In this document: piece by piece, positions 22,695 through 34,584 of the stretch
Numbering within the stretch: position 1 is the stretch's first letter
Layout: every line of letters begins with the position of its first letter
Assembly (NCBI RefSeq): GCF_014646295.1
Contig: NZ_BMNE01000001.1
Span: forward strand, 744,001-808,000
Origin: Nocardia rhizosphaerihabitans
GTDB lineage: Bacteria; Actinomycetota; Actinomycetes; Mycobacteriales; Mycobacteriaceae
Direction of reading: 5' to 3'
DNA: 64,000 nucleotides
The notes under the pieces: generated by a model
What the model was told of the DNA's origin: nothing
Databases searched by the model: none
What the model saw: the letters and a program-made list of their open reading frames with translations, nothing else
Translations under genes and position numbers: made by a program

Positions 22695-23201
22695 TCACTG
22701 CTCGGGCGCGTCGATGCCGATCGAGCGCAGGTGCGCGGCTTCCGGGCTGTCGGGGTCCCATGGCCGCGCGGCCGTCATGACGACCCGGATGTTCTCCGGG
22801 GTGCGGACTTCCAGTTCGATCGAGTTCCACGGCATCAGCCTCGGTCCGGTCGTGCAGCCGGGTGACACCGCGTCGCACGCGGCGGCGATCGCGTCGATCT
22901 CACCGAGTACACAGGAGAAACTCACTGTTATGGCGGGTGTGTCGTCCTGCTGTTCGCCCGCGACCAGCAGGACATCCTGAAAGGCCCAGCGGCGCAGATG
23001 GGTCAACTGACCGGGGACGGAGAACAGGTCGAAGAAGCCGAGCGCGCGGACCCAGAAGTCCGTCGACACGGTCAGATCGGCCGACGGCACGGTGACGAAC
23101 ATCGGCATGCCGTAGAGGCCGTGGAACGGTTCGGGAGCCACGGCATCGGGGCCGGGAACGGGGACCGGGCTGATCTCGAATGCGGGAAACGGTGTATTCA
23201 T
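22695..23201 (-). CDS. VOC (glyoxalase/bleomycin-resistance fold) family protein
   Basis: A 168-aa protein with the VOC betaalphabetabetabeta pattern: GMPMFVTVPSADLTVSTDFW, a paired LLVAGEQQDDTPAITVSFSC, and NSIELEVRTPENIRVVMTAA at the end. I chose ATG 23201 because the -10 of the MerR-type promoter at 23208-23213 lies just upstream; an earlier start at 23222 would be untranscribed. Paired with a TipA-like sensor, a drug- or metabolite-sequestering or modifying role is plausible but unproven. Confidence 0.82.
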   Translation of the reverse strand: MNTPFPAFEISPVPVPGPDAVAPEPFHGLYGMPMFVTVPSADLTVSTDFWVRALGFFDLFSVPGQLTHLRRWAFQDVLLVAGEQQDDTPAITVSFSCVLGEIDAIAAACDAVSPGCTTGPRLMPWNSIELEVRTPENIRVVMTAARPWDPDSPEAAHLRSIGIDAPEQ

Positions 23202-23207
23202 ACGGGC

Positions 23208-23238
23208 ATCGTCGACCCTCACGCAACGTAAGGGTCAA
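23208..23238 (-). promoter_or_regulatory. MerR-type promoter with 19-bp spacer and dyad operator
   Basis: On the minus strand, TTGACC (23233-23238) and GACGAT (23208-23213) are separated by 19 bp. The spacer lies within a near-perfect dyad, GACCCTTACG-TTG-CGTGAGGGTC (23214-23236, one mismatch). The over-long spacer with an internal dyad is the hallmark of MerR-activated promoters, and the ACG...CGTGAGGGT core resembles tipA operators. The start codon at 23201 is about 7 nt after the -10, so the message is probably leaderless. Confidence 0.8.
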
Positions 23239-23251
23239 GTCCTCTTCCGCG

Positions 23252-24163
23252 CTACAGCGGCGCGGGCGGTTCCGGCGCGGGCTGACGGGTGGGCAGGGCG
23301 CTGACCGTCAAGGCGAGCATGACCAGCGCGATACCCGCCAGCTCCGGCACGGTGAGCCGCTGGCTCAGCGCGAGGGCGCCGACGACGGCCGCGGTGGCCG
23401 GGAGCAGGGCGAGCAGCAACGCGAACCGCGCCCGTCCGACCGCGGTCAGCACCACCTGATCCAGCGCGTAGGGCACCGCGCTCGACAGCACGCCGACGCC
23501 GAGCCCGAGCAGCCAGGTGCGGGGATCGGCGAAGACCGACGCGTCGATCGCCACCTGCGGAATCAGCACGACCGGGGCCAGCAGCACCGCCGCGGCCGCC
23601 ATGCCGACGGCGAGCGAATCCTGGCCGTCACCCGCGTCGGCCACCCGCTTGCCGACCAGGATGTAGCCGGCCCACAGCACGGCCGAGGCGACCGCGAACC
23701 CCACCCCGACCGGCTCGACATCGAGTTGCACCCCGGCCAGCAACACCACCCCAACGGCGACCAGTACCACCGCGAGCAGATCCCTGGCCCGGCGCGAGCC
23801 GAGCGTGGCCACGGCCACCGGACCGAGGAATTCGATGGCGACCGCGGTGCCCAGCGGAATCCGCGCGATAGCCTCGTAGAACACGATGTTCATCGACACG
23901 GTGACGATGCCGAACCCGGCCGCCACCGCGATCCCCCGCCGCGTCCACCGGCTGCGCCACGGCCGCCGCCAGGCCAGCAGCGCCACGCCGGCGGCCGCGG
24001 CGCGCAGCCACGCGACGGTCGCCGGTTCGGTGGTGTCGAACAGGAAAACGCCCAGTGCCGCACCGACATACTGCGACGTCGCGGCGACGACGAACACCAG
24101 CGGCACCGACCAGCCGGGCAGCACGGCACGGCTGGGCCGCTCGGTCGCAGAGATCGCGCTCAC
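23252..24163 (-). CDS. EamA family (DMT superfamily) exporter
   Basis: A 303-aa inner-membrane protein with about ten hydrophobic segments in two EamA repeats. Segments include WSVPLVFVVAATSQYVGAAL, AIARIPLGTAVAIEFLGPVA (RhtA-like signature) and LAGIALVMLALTVSAL at the end. I chose GTG 24163 over the longer frame from 24226, whose extension is polar. Relatives export amino acids or small metabolites; the substrate here is unknown. It is divergent from a sigma-factor remnant. Confidence 0.85.
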   Translation of the reverse strand: MSAISATERPSRAVLPGWSVPLVFVVAATSQYVGAALGVFLFDTTEPATVAWLRAAAAGVALLAWRRPWRSRWTRRGIAVAAGFGIVTVSMNIVFYEAIARIPLGTAVAIEFLGPVAVATLGSRRARDLLAVVLVAVGVVLLAGVQLDVEPVGVGFAVASAVLWAGYILVGKRVADAGDGQDSLAVGMAAAAVLLAPVVLIPQVAIDASVFADPRTWLLGLGVGVLSSAVPYALDQVVLTAVGRARFALLLALLPATAAVVGALALSQRLTVPELAGIALVMLALTVSALPTRQPAPEPPAPL

Positions 24164-24300
24164 TCCAGGAGTAATCCACAGCCGATTCAGGATTTCAACG
24201 CGAGAACGGGACGTGACCCAGCCCACTCCCCCGAAATGTCACACGACGGCGCGGCGCGGCGTCTCATGGGCACAACAGCCATCGACAGACAGGACCACCC

Positions 24301-24573
24301 ATGACCGAAGGAATGGACCCAGCGACCGAGGCATTCGTGACGCGCCGACCGGGTCGCCCGGCTGATGGCTGCCGGGCTGCCCCGGGTCGGCGGCCAGGTG
24401 TCGACCGAGCTGGCGCAGATCAACGGCGCTCCCGCACTGGTCATCCGGATCGACGGGGTCGTCGACAGCGTCGTCGCGACGCGGATCGACGACGGTCGAT
24501 CACCGGTCTCTATGTGGTGCGCAATCCCGAGAAGCTGTCGCGGATCGAACAGGCGACCGCCGTCGCCCGCTGA
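24301..24573 (+). pseudogene. Remnant of a SigJ-type (SnoaL-tailed) ECF sigma factor gene
   Basis: The frame from ATG 24301 encodes a typical SigJ-type N-terminus (MTEGMDPATEAFVT). It then breaks: from about 24350 to 24495 the homologous sequence is in the +1 frame (RVARLMAAGLPRVGG, then DGVVDSVVATRIDDG), and the last part returns to the first frame (ITGLYVVRNPEKLSRIE). All sigma2/sigma4 coding sequence is missing, so an internal deletion plus a second indel left only the two ends. Not functional as a sigma factor. Confidence 0.75.
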
Positions 24574-24588
24574 TCCGCGACCGCTTCG

Positions 24589-27829
<3,241 letters not shown>

Positions 27830-27846
27830 TTCACCCCGCCACGCTA

Positions 27847-27876
27847 TCGAACATACATTCGAACAGGCGCTAGACT
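27847..27876 (+). promoter_or_regulatory. SOS (LexA) box overlapping a leaderless alkB promoter
   Basis: TCGAACATACATTCGA at 27847-27862 matches the mycobacterial LexA box TCGAAC-N4-GTTCGA at 11 of 12 defined positions. TCGAAC itself can serve as -35, with TAGACT (27871-27876) as -10 after 18 bp. The start codon at 27884 is 7 nt later, so the transcript is probably leaderless and LexA would block polymerase directly. Confidence 0.7.
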
Positions 27877-27883
27877 GGCTGGC

Positions 27884-28507
27884 ATGTCGCTGCCCCTGCA
27901 AGGTTCACTGTTCGACGGTGATGCGGTTGCGCTGGGTTCGATCGAGACGATCCGGCGCACCCAGCTCGACGCGACGGCCTGGGTGGATGTCCTCCCCGGC
28001 TGGCTGAGCGGCGCGAGCATTCTTTTCGAGCGCCTGGCCGAACGCGTCCCGTGGCACGCCGAGCGCAGGCCCATGTACGACCGGGTCGTCGACGTGCCCC
28101 GGCTGGTGTCGTTCTTCGGCGAGAACGACCCACTCCCCGACCGGATCCTGGTCGCGGCACGAGAGACCCTGACCAGCCATTACGCCGCCGAACTCGGCGA
28201 GCCGTTCCGCACCGCGGGCCTGTGCTTCTACCGCGACGGCCGCGACAGCGTCGCCTGGCACGGCGACACGATCGGCCGCGGCGCCACCCACGACACCATG
28301 GTCGCGATCGTCTCGGTCGGCGCACCACGCGCACTGCTGCTGCGGCCACGCGGCGGCGGCGCCAGCGTGCGATTCACCGCGGGCCACGGCGATCTACTGG
28401 TGATGGGCGGCGCGTGCCAGCGCACCTGGGAGCACGCGGTACCCAAGACGTCCCGGCCGGTCGGCCCGCGCATCAGCATCCAGTTCCGCCCGCGCAACGT
28501 GCGGTAA
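27884..28507 (+). CDS. alkB: Alpha-ketoglutarate-dependent dioxygenase AlkB
   Basis: Direct-reversal DNA repair enzyme that oxidatively removes alkyl groups from bases such as 1-methyladenine and 3-methylcytosine. The 207-aa protein has the Fe(II) triad H126-x-D128...H184 (WHGD and TWEHAVP) and the 2-oxoglutarate arginines in RISIQFRPR (R196, R202). The substrate-lid region FYRDGRDSVAWH is typical. It sits downstream of an SOS-box promoter and upstream of a UvrD-like helicase, giving the area a DNA-damage theme. Confidence 0.92.
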   Translation: MSLPLQGSLFDGDAVALGSIETIRRTQLDATAWVDVLPGWLSGASILFERLAERVPWHAERRPMYDRVVDVPRLVSFFGENDPLPDRILVAARETLTSHYAAELGEPFRTAGLCFYRDGRDSVAWHGDTIGRGATHDTMVAIVSVGAPRALLLRPRGGGASVRFTAGHGDLLVMGGACQRTWEHAVPKTSRPVGPRISIQFRPRNVR

Positions 28508-28737
28508 TCCCCGCGCCGGAACAACCGTGCACGACGCGGAGTCCACCGTCTCGGCATCGCAAGCCCGAGGAGCGGACCGCAGTGCTGTTGCGACCGTCGG
28601 CGGCGTAGCCGTGCGCCGCGTTGCTCCCGTCACCGGTCGGCCGTTGCGGGACGTCTCCGGCGAAACCGCTTCTGTTACTGGGTGATTCGCTCATACTCGA
28701 AGGGGCGGAGTACGCGGACCAAGCGGGGGTGGTCGAC

Positions 28738-30711
28738 ATGACGTCCAGCAATGATCGGGAAATTCTGCGGCGGCGCGGCGAGCAGATGCTCGCGGACACC
28801 ATCGGGGAGTTGGCGGGGCGCTCGCGCAATGTCTACACCGCGTTGCTGATGGCGGGGCGGCAGCGGTGGCGGCTGTTGCTGCACCGTACGCAGCCGGCGC
28901 CGGCGGGGCGGTGTGACGCGCTGCTGATCGGGCAGGGTGGTGTGCTTGCTCTCAATGTGGTCGACGAATTGCCCGGCGAAGCAGAGGTGCGGCGGCTGCG
29001 GGCGCATGCCGAGCAGTTGTTCACCGGGGTGGTGATCGGGCCGAATCGCAACGAGTTCGTGCGGGAGACAGTCGAATTGGTATTCGTGCTGCCGCCGGGA
29101 CGGTCCGCGGGCGTCGACGGCCGGTTCGTCGTGTGCACCGACACGACCGTCCACCAGTTGGCCGGACGGCGTTCGGTGATGCCCGCCCGGCTGGGTGGTG
29201 AGCTCGCCGAGCACACCGCCCGGCGCAACTCCGACTATCGACCGATTCCGCAGCTCGTTCCGGAGCCGGAGCCGGTCGAGGTGGCGGGTCTGCTCGAGGT
29301 GGAGTCGCTGCACACCGACCATCTCGCCGGTGCGCTGGCCAAACCGTTCCCGACATGGACAGCGTTCCTCGACCCCGCACAGAATGCGCTGGTCAGCCGG
29401 AACTACAACGGTCCGGCGCGGATAGTCGGGCCTGCGGGAACCGGGAAGACCGTGCTTGCGCTGCACCGCATGGCCCATCGCGCCCGGCGCAGCACCGGGC
29501 CGCTGCTGTTCACGACACTTGTGAAGAACCTGCCGCCCTGTCAGGAATCCGCCTTCGCGCGGCTGCTCCCCGACGCGGCGGGGCGCGCGACCTTCACGAA
29601 TCTGCATTCCTGGGCGCAGGAGTTCTTGTCGGGCCGAGGTATTCGCCGGGTGATGGAGCTCCCCCGCACCGAGACGGCGTTCAACCTGGCGTGGATGCAC
29701 GTTGGTCGACCTGGTCCGTTGGTCGCCATCGAATCCGATCGCCGCTACTGGCGGGAAGAGATCGATCGGGTGATCAAGGGGCGCGGCCTGCCCGCCACCG
29801 AGGCAGGCTTCGACGAGTACGCCGCAGTGGATCGGCGTGGTCGGCGCGTCGGACTGCGCACCAGCCAGCGCAGGCACGTGTGGGCGTTGTACGAGGAGTA
29901 CGAGTCGATCCGCTCCGAGCGGCAGTGCTTCGACGGGAACGACATCATTTCCGCCGCGCTCGATGCCCTGCGCACCGAACCACTGGACCGGCCCTACGCG
30001 ATGGTCGTCGTCGACGAGGTTCAGGACATGACCGTGCAGAGCGTGCGATTGGTCCATGCGCTCACCGGCGGCGAACCGAACTCGCTGTTGTTCGTCGGCG
30101 ACCGGCAGCAGCAGATCTACGCGGGCGGCTGGCGGTTCGCCGACGCCGGCATCAACATCGTCGGACGCAGCGAACGGCTCACCAGAAATTACCGCAACCG
30201 GCGCGCGATCCTGAAACTGGCGGCGAGCCTGCCCGGAGCCCGGCCGGTCGAGGACGCCGAGACGCACGAACCGCAGGCGATCGACCTCACCGACTCGGTA
30301 TTGCCGGACGGCTACGCCGAACACTGGGTCTGCACCCGTGCCGAGGTGGGCGACCAGGTTCGCAGCCAGCTGGATCGCATCGTCGCCGAGGGAATCTCGT
30401 TGTCGGACACCGCCATCATCACGATCACGAACGCCGAGGCGGAGTACCTGCTCGGCCTGCTGCGCCGATGGGGGCTGCCCGCGCAGCACCTGGTCGACTA
30501 CCGCTGCGCCGAACAGGACACCGGCGTCAAGGTCGGCACCGTCTACCGCGCCAAAGGTCTGGACTTCCGCGCGGTCATCCACCCCTGCACCGAGCCCGCG
30601 CCGCCGACCACCGAGGCCGAGCGGGAACGCTACGAGCTGACCATGCGTCAGCAGTTCGTCGCGGTGACGCGGGCCAGGGATTACGTGTGGCTGGGCATCG
30701 TGCGGGACTGA
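28738..30711 (+). CDS. UvrD-like SF1 helicase with degenerate NERD-like N-terminal domain
   Basis: A 657-aa protein. Residues 1-180 resemble a NERD nuclease fold (GRCDALLIGQGGVLALNVVD), but where active NERD domains have a second acidic residue and lysine (ExK) this protein has LNV, so cleavage activity looks lost. SF1A motifs follow: Walker A GPAGTGKT (231-238), motif II VVVDEVQD (423-430), motif III GDRQQQIYAGGW, motif IV RLTRNYRN, motif V GTVYRAKGLDF and motif VI QQFVAVTRARD. ATG 28738 is preceded by GGGGGTGG; an upstream in-frame start at 28621 is less likely. It leads a same-strand run with the serpin and transmembrane NERD genes. Confidence 0.88.
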   Translation: MTSSNDREILRRRGEQMLADTIGELAGRSRNVYTALLMAGRQRWRLLLHRTQPAPAGRCDALLIGQGGVLALNVVDELPGEAEVRRLRAHAEQLFTGVVIGPNRNEFVRETVELVFVLPPGRSAGVDGRFVVCTDTTVHQLAGRRSVMPARLGGELAEHTARRNSDYRPIPQLVPEPEPVEVAGLLEVESLHTDHLAGALAKPFPTWTAFLDPAQNALVSRNYNGPARIVGPAGTGKTVLALHRMAHRARRSTGPLLFTTLVKNLPPCQESAFARLLPDAAGRATFTNLHSWAQEFLSGRGIRRVMELPRTETAFNLAWMHVGRPGPLVAIESDRRYWREEIDRVIKGRGLPATEAGFDEYAAVDRRGRRVGLRTSQRRHVWALYEEYESIRSERQCFDGNDIISAALDALRTEPLDRPYAMVVVDEVQDMTVQSVRLVHALTGGEPNSLLFVGDRQQQIYAGGWRFADAGINIVGRSERLTRNYRNRRAILKLAASLPGARPVEDAETHEPQAIDLTDSVLPDGYAEHWVCTRAEVGDQVRSQLDRIVAEGISLSDTAIITITNAEAEYLLGLLRRWGLPAQHLVDYRCAEQDTGVKVGTVYRAKGLDFRAVIHPCTEPAPPTTEAERERYELTMRQQFVAVTRARDYVWLGIVRD

Positions 30712-30765
30712 CCCACCGCGCGACGGGGGCTGCGGGGTGTCGGGGTCTGGTCGTAGGATCCGGGC

Positions 30766-31962
30766 ATGGGGAGTTCACTGATGGCGCATGTCCGTTCGTC
30801 GAACGAGCTGACCGCGCGGTGGTGCCGGACGTTCGGGGGCGAGGACGCGGTGGTGTCGGCGGCGGGGTTGTGGCCGTTGCTCGCGGTGCTGGCCGACGCT
30901 GCGAGCGGGCAGGCCAGGGCCGAGCTGGCCGCCGCGGTAGGGGTTCCGGCGGAGCAGGCGCACGCGGCCGGGCTGGCGATGTTGGCCTCGCTCGACGCGT
31001 CGCGGGAGGTGTCGACGGCGATCGGTGCCTGGGTACAGCCGGGACTGCCGTTGCGCGACGACTGGGTCGCCTCCCTGCCCGCGGGCACCGTGGGGACGCT
31101 CGACGACCCTGCCGCACTGGACAAGTGGGCACGGGAGAAGACCGACGGGTTGATCGAGAAGTTCCCGGTCCCGATCACGGAGAACACCCTCTTCGCGCTG
31201 GCGACCGCGCTGCTGGCGCGGACTCGCTGGGCGACGCCGTTCGACGAGATCCTGTACACCCCCGAATCCGGACCGTGGCAAGGGCATCGTGGCCCCGGTC
31301 TGTACCGCAGCACCTCTCCCGACGGCAGCGTTGCGATTCTGGGTGACGAGGTGACGCGGGTGATCGTCACCGGCCGTGGCGAACTCGACGTCCACCTGCT
31401 CATCGGCGCAGGCAGTCCACAGCAGGCCGTCGCCGCAGGTCTCGCCGCGTTCGACGGTGCTGTCCCGGTGCGCACCGACCTCCCCGTCGGCACGACCGCG
31501 CCCTGCCTGACCGTGATGCGGCGGGAAACCTATGGTGGCCAGGATTCCGTGGCGCTGACCATGCCACCGTTCGAGGTCGCGGCCACCCACGACCTCACCG
31601 ACCATGCCGCGCTGTTCGGCCTCTCCGCCGCGCTCGACCGGCAACAAGGCCATTTCCCCGGGCTCAGCCCGGCGCCGCTGGCCGTGGAGGCCGCGGGCCA
31701 GAATGTCGTCGCCCGCTTCGATGCCACCGGCTTCGAAGCTGCCGCTATCTCCGCGGTCGCCATGACACGCAGCGGCGCCCGGCGGCGGACTTCGTCGACG
31801 ATCACCTCGGTGCGCATCGATCGGCCCTTCGGATTCGTCGCGGTGGACCGGCCGACGGGACTGGCCATCGTCGCAGGTCAGGTCACCCGGCCACCACTGG
31901 AGTGGGTTCGGCCCACAGCCGCGGAACCCGCGCCGGGGCGGTTCCCCGGCGCCCCGCGGTGA
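30766..31962 (+). CDS. Serpin family protein
   Basis: A 398-aa protein with the serpin framework: VSAAGLWPLLAVLADAASGQ near the N-terminus, TENTLFALATALLARTRW (helix F/strand 3A region), a hinge-like stretch FDATGFEAAAISAVAM (residues 318-333) and the C-terminal serpin signature DRPFGFVAVDRPTGLAIVAG. The hinge keeps Gly at P15 and the small residues, but P14 is Phe instead of Thr/Ser, so inhibitory loop insertion is uncertain. There is no signal peptide, so it is probably intracellular. It lies 54 bp after the helicase. Serpins are uncommon in actinobacteria and the target protease is unknown. Confidence 0.82.
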   Translation: MGSSLMAHVRSSNELTARWCRTFGGEDAVVSAAGLWPLLAVLADAASGQARAELAAAVGVPAEQAHAAGLAMLASLDASREVSTAIGAWVQPGLPLRDDWVASLPAGTVGTLDDPAALDKWAREKTDGLIEKFPVPITENTLFALATALLARTRWATPFDEILYTPESGPWQGHRGPGLYRSTSPDGSVAILGDEVTRVIVTGRGELDVHLLIGAGSPQQAVAAGLAAFDGAVPVRTDLPVGTTAPCLTVMRRETYGGQDSVALTMPPFEVAATHDLTDHAALFGLSAALDRQQGHFPGLSPAPLAVEAAGQNVVARFDATGFEAAAISAVAMTRSGARRRTSSTITSVRIDRPFGFVAVDRPTGLAIVAGQVTRPPLEWVRPTAAEPAPGRFPGAPR

Positions 31963-32076
31963 GAGCGGTAATCGCGATTGCCGATCCCGTTGCTCGGCAA
32001 CGAGATTCGGTTTCGATGTCGCTCACGTAAGCCGTATCCTGGTAGAGGTCCGCAATCGGTTGCACAGGGGGTCGTG

Positions 32077-34578
32077 GTGATCGTCGTTGTCGCGGACGAA
32101 ACCGAACTCGAAGGCGCAGAAGAGGTCGTCGGCGCGGCGATCCGCGACTGGGCGTCCGCGGTGGGTGGCGTCGCGGTGTTCCGGTGTCATGTGCCGGAGA
32201 GCCGGGGCGGATCGGTCGAAGTCGACGCGCTGGTGTGCACGCCGCAAGGCGCCACCGTGGTGGAGGTGAAGGGGTTCACCGTCCGCCAGGACGGCACGCT
32301 CGCCACCCCACCCAACGGGCCGTGGACGGTCGGCGGCGAGGAGGCCGCGCTCTATCACGCGGTGCGGGTGCCGAATCCGTTCGTCCAGGTGCGTCGGCAG
32401 GTGTTCGCGGCGAAGAACCTGCTGCAGCAGTCCGGGATCTTCGGGTGGGTGAACGCGGTGGTCGCGCTGGTCCCCCAGCCCGGATCGCAGATCACCCTCG
32501 AAGAGGCCCGCATCGCCGACGGATACCGGGCCGTCCTCGTCCATCGCGACGACTCGACGGCCCTGCACGACTATTTCCACGCCGAGACCGGGCGCACGGT
32601 CCGGCTCAGCGTCAACGATGTGCGCCGGGTGTTCGCGGCGCTGAACCTCAGCCACTTGCTGCCCAGCCGGGTCGCTTTGGCGGATCAGGGTTTTCCCGCG
32701 CGGCTCGATCCGTCGACCACCAGCCGACCCCCATCCGGGACCTCGATCGAACTCGGTGACACCGAGGAAACGGACACTGCCGTGAGTTCCGGGGCGACCG
32801 GTTCGTCGCGGGTGAGTACGCGGCTCGCGCAGGCGAGTACGCCCGCGTTTCTCGCCGCGATCGATCGGCTCGCGCATCGGCCGCGCGCGTCGGCGGCATC
32901 GGCCGAGGTGCCCGAGACAACGCACCGTCCCGAACAGCGCTCCCCCGAACAAGAATCCGGTGCCGACGAGCGATCCGAGACTTCGACTCCGGGAAGTGCA
33001 GAGGCGCCCAGCGATCCGGCCGATGCCGTTTCGCCCTTGGCGGGATTGGTGAGCGTGCCTGCCGCAGCAGAGGTTTCACAGGAAGCCGCCTCGCAGAACA
33101 CCTCATCCTCGACAGAGACCGATGACAGCGGAACCGCCACCCCGCCGGTGGATCACGCGGCAGCAAGCGAGGCCGGTACGCGCGCCGACGAAACCGCGCC
33201 TTCTGGTGCCGACGACGCAGCGGGTAGTGAAGTGACAGAGTCGAATTCGAGTGCCGGCGCGAATTCCGGCGCCGCTGGCGATCTCCGTGGCGAGGGTGTC
33301 GACAGCGAAGCAGTCGACGGAGATGACGACGCGAATACGTCACCCGACGAAACTACCGCTCCCACAGCGGACCCGGGCGAAGGCGTCACAGACGAACAAA
33401 CGACTGCCACCGCCCCGCCGACCGGTGTCGAATCGGCAAGTGTTGTGTCACTGACGAAGTCGGCCGCTGAGTCCCCCGCCGAACCCTCAGCGGACACCGA
33501 CGACGGCTCGGCCAGTACACCGGCTGACAATCGCTCCGCCGCGAGCCAGGTTGTGAGCAGGGAGATTCCGCCCGCGAACGATCCCGCCGACGAACACGAA
33601 TCGCAGGAATACGACGATTCGGACTACGAGCCATGGCCCGTGGACGAGGATCCGGAATACTCGGGTCTCGAAGCGCCGCACGCTGAGTACGCAGCGCCCG
33701 CCGCAGCAGCCGCGGTCGGGGCCGCCGCCGGCGTAGCCGGGGCTGCCGCAGCATGGTCGTCCAGTTCGTCGCCGGACCCCGATCCGGCACACCGGGGCGA
33801 CGCGCCATCGGCGGAGCACTTCGACAGATCCGACCATTGGACCGACTGGATGGAACGCGACCAGACCTCGGTGCGGCCGGCCGCGCCGAGCCGGCTGCGG
33901 GAGCGGGTACAGCACAAATCGGCCGGGCCGTCGCTGCTCGAACGGTGGCGTAGCACCCCCGTGCGGGAGCGGAGCGAACGCAGACAGCGCCGGATCCGGA
34001 TCGGTCCCGGTGTGGGATTGATCCTGTTCATCGTGCTGTTCGGGGTGGCGTTCTTCGCGATCACCGCGGTACAGGCGAGCCGGTTCGAGATGGCGGACTA
34101 CGACCGGATGTGCGGTGACCGGAAGCCGTTCCCGAATGCCGCCGAATACCAGCGCGACGGCGTGCGGCCGATCTACCTGTCGGGCGAACTCGCCACGATG
34201 GTCGCCACCAGCGATTCGAGCGCCTGGCATCCGAGCGACACGTCGTCGGTCCAGCTCATCGCATGCATGCAGCAGGTGAGCCTGGGCGACCTCGTCCAGA
34301 CCTGCCAATTCCCGCCTGCCCCAGGCACTCCCATCGGCCGCACCGTCAACCTGTTCCGGGCGACCTACGAGATCACCGTCTACGAACTGCGCACCGGACG
34401 GGAAGCCGGGCGGGCCGTCATGATCGGCGAACGCTATTCGGCCGACCCCGCGAACACCGATCCCGACCGATGCCGCGCCGCCGCCGATGCCCCGGACGTC
34501 CTCGGCCGCCGCCTCGGCCAGCCGTCGACGGCGCAGGTCACCGGCTTCCTCGCACCACTGGTCCGCGCCGACCGCTGA
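32077..34578 (+). CDS. Transmembrane NERD-domain protein with long disordered linker
   Basis: An 833-aa protein in four parts. Residues 1-205 form a NERD nuclease-like domain with the catalytic pattern intact (VEVDALVCTPQGATVVEVKG: D50, E63, K65). Residues about 208-628 are a low-complexity Ser/Thr/Ala/Glu/Asp-rich linker with an Ala-rich patch. A single membrane helix covers 644-667 (GVGLILFIVLFGVAFFAITA). The last ~165 residues are an outside domain with four to five cysteines. With no signal peptide, the nuclease should face the cytoplasm. The start is GTG 32077 with AGGGGG upstream; 32074 is possible. A -10-like TATCCT lies near 32034. Confidence 0.8.
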   Translation: MIVVVADETELEGAEEVVGAAIRDWASAVGGVAVFRCHVPESRGGSVEVDALVCTPQGATVVEVKGFTVRQDGTLATPPNGPWTVGGEEAALYHAVRVPNPFVQVRRQVFAAKNLLQQSGIFGWVNAVVALVPQPGSQITLEEARIADGYRAVLVHRDDSTALHDYFHAETGRTVRLSVNDVRRVFAALNLSHLLPSRVALADQGFPARLDPSTTSRPPSGTSIELGDTEETDTAVSSGATGSSRVSTRLAQASTPAFLAAIDRLAHRPRASAASAEVPETTHRPEQRSPEQESGADERSETSTPGSAEAPSDPADAVSPLAGLVSVPAAAEVSQEAASQNTSSSTETDDSGTATPPVDHAAASEAGTRADETAPSGADDAAGSEVTESNSSAGANSGAAGDLRGEGVDSEAVDGDDDANTSPDETTAPTADPGEGVTDEQTTATAPPTGVESASVVSLTKSAAESPAEPSADTDDGSASTPADNRSAASQVVSREIPPANDPADEHESQEYDDSDYEPWPVDEDPEYSGLEAPHAEYAAPAAAAAVGAAAGVAGAAAAWSSSSSPDPDPAHRGDAPSAEHFDRSDHWTDWMERDQTSVRPAAPSRLRERVQHKSAGPSLLERWRSTPVRERSERRQRRIRIGPGVGLILFIVLFGVAFFAITAVQASRFEMADYDRMCGDRKPFPNAAEYQRDGVRPIYLSGELATMVATSDSSAWHPSDTSSVQLIACMQQVSLGDLVQTCQFPPAPGTPIGRTVNLFRATYEITVYELRTGREAGRAVMIGERYSADPANTDPDRCRAAADAPDVLGRRLGQPSTAQVTGFLAPLVRADR

Positions 34579-34584
34579 ACCGAG

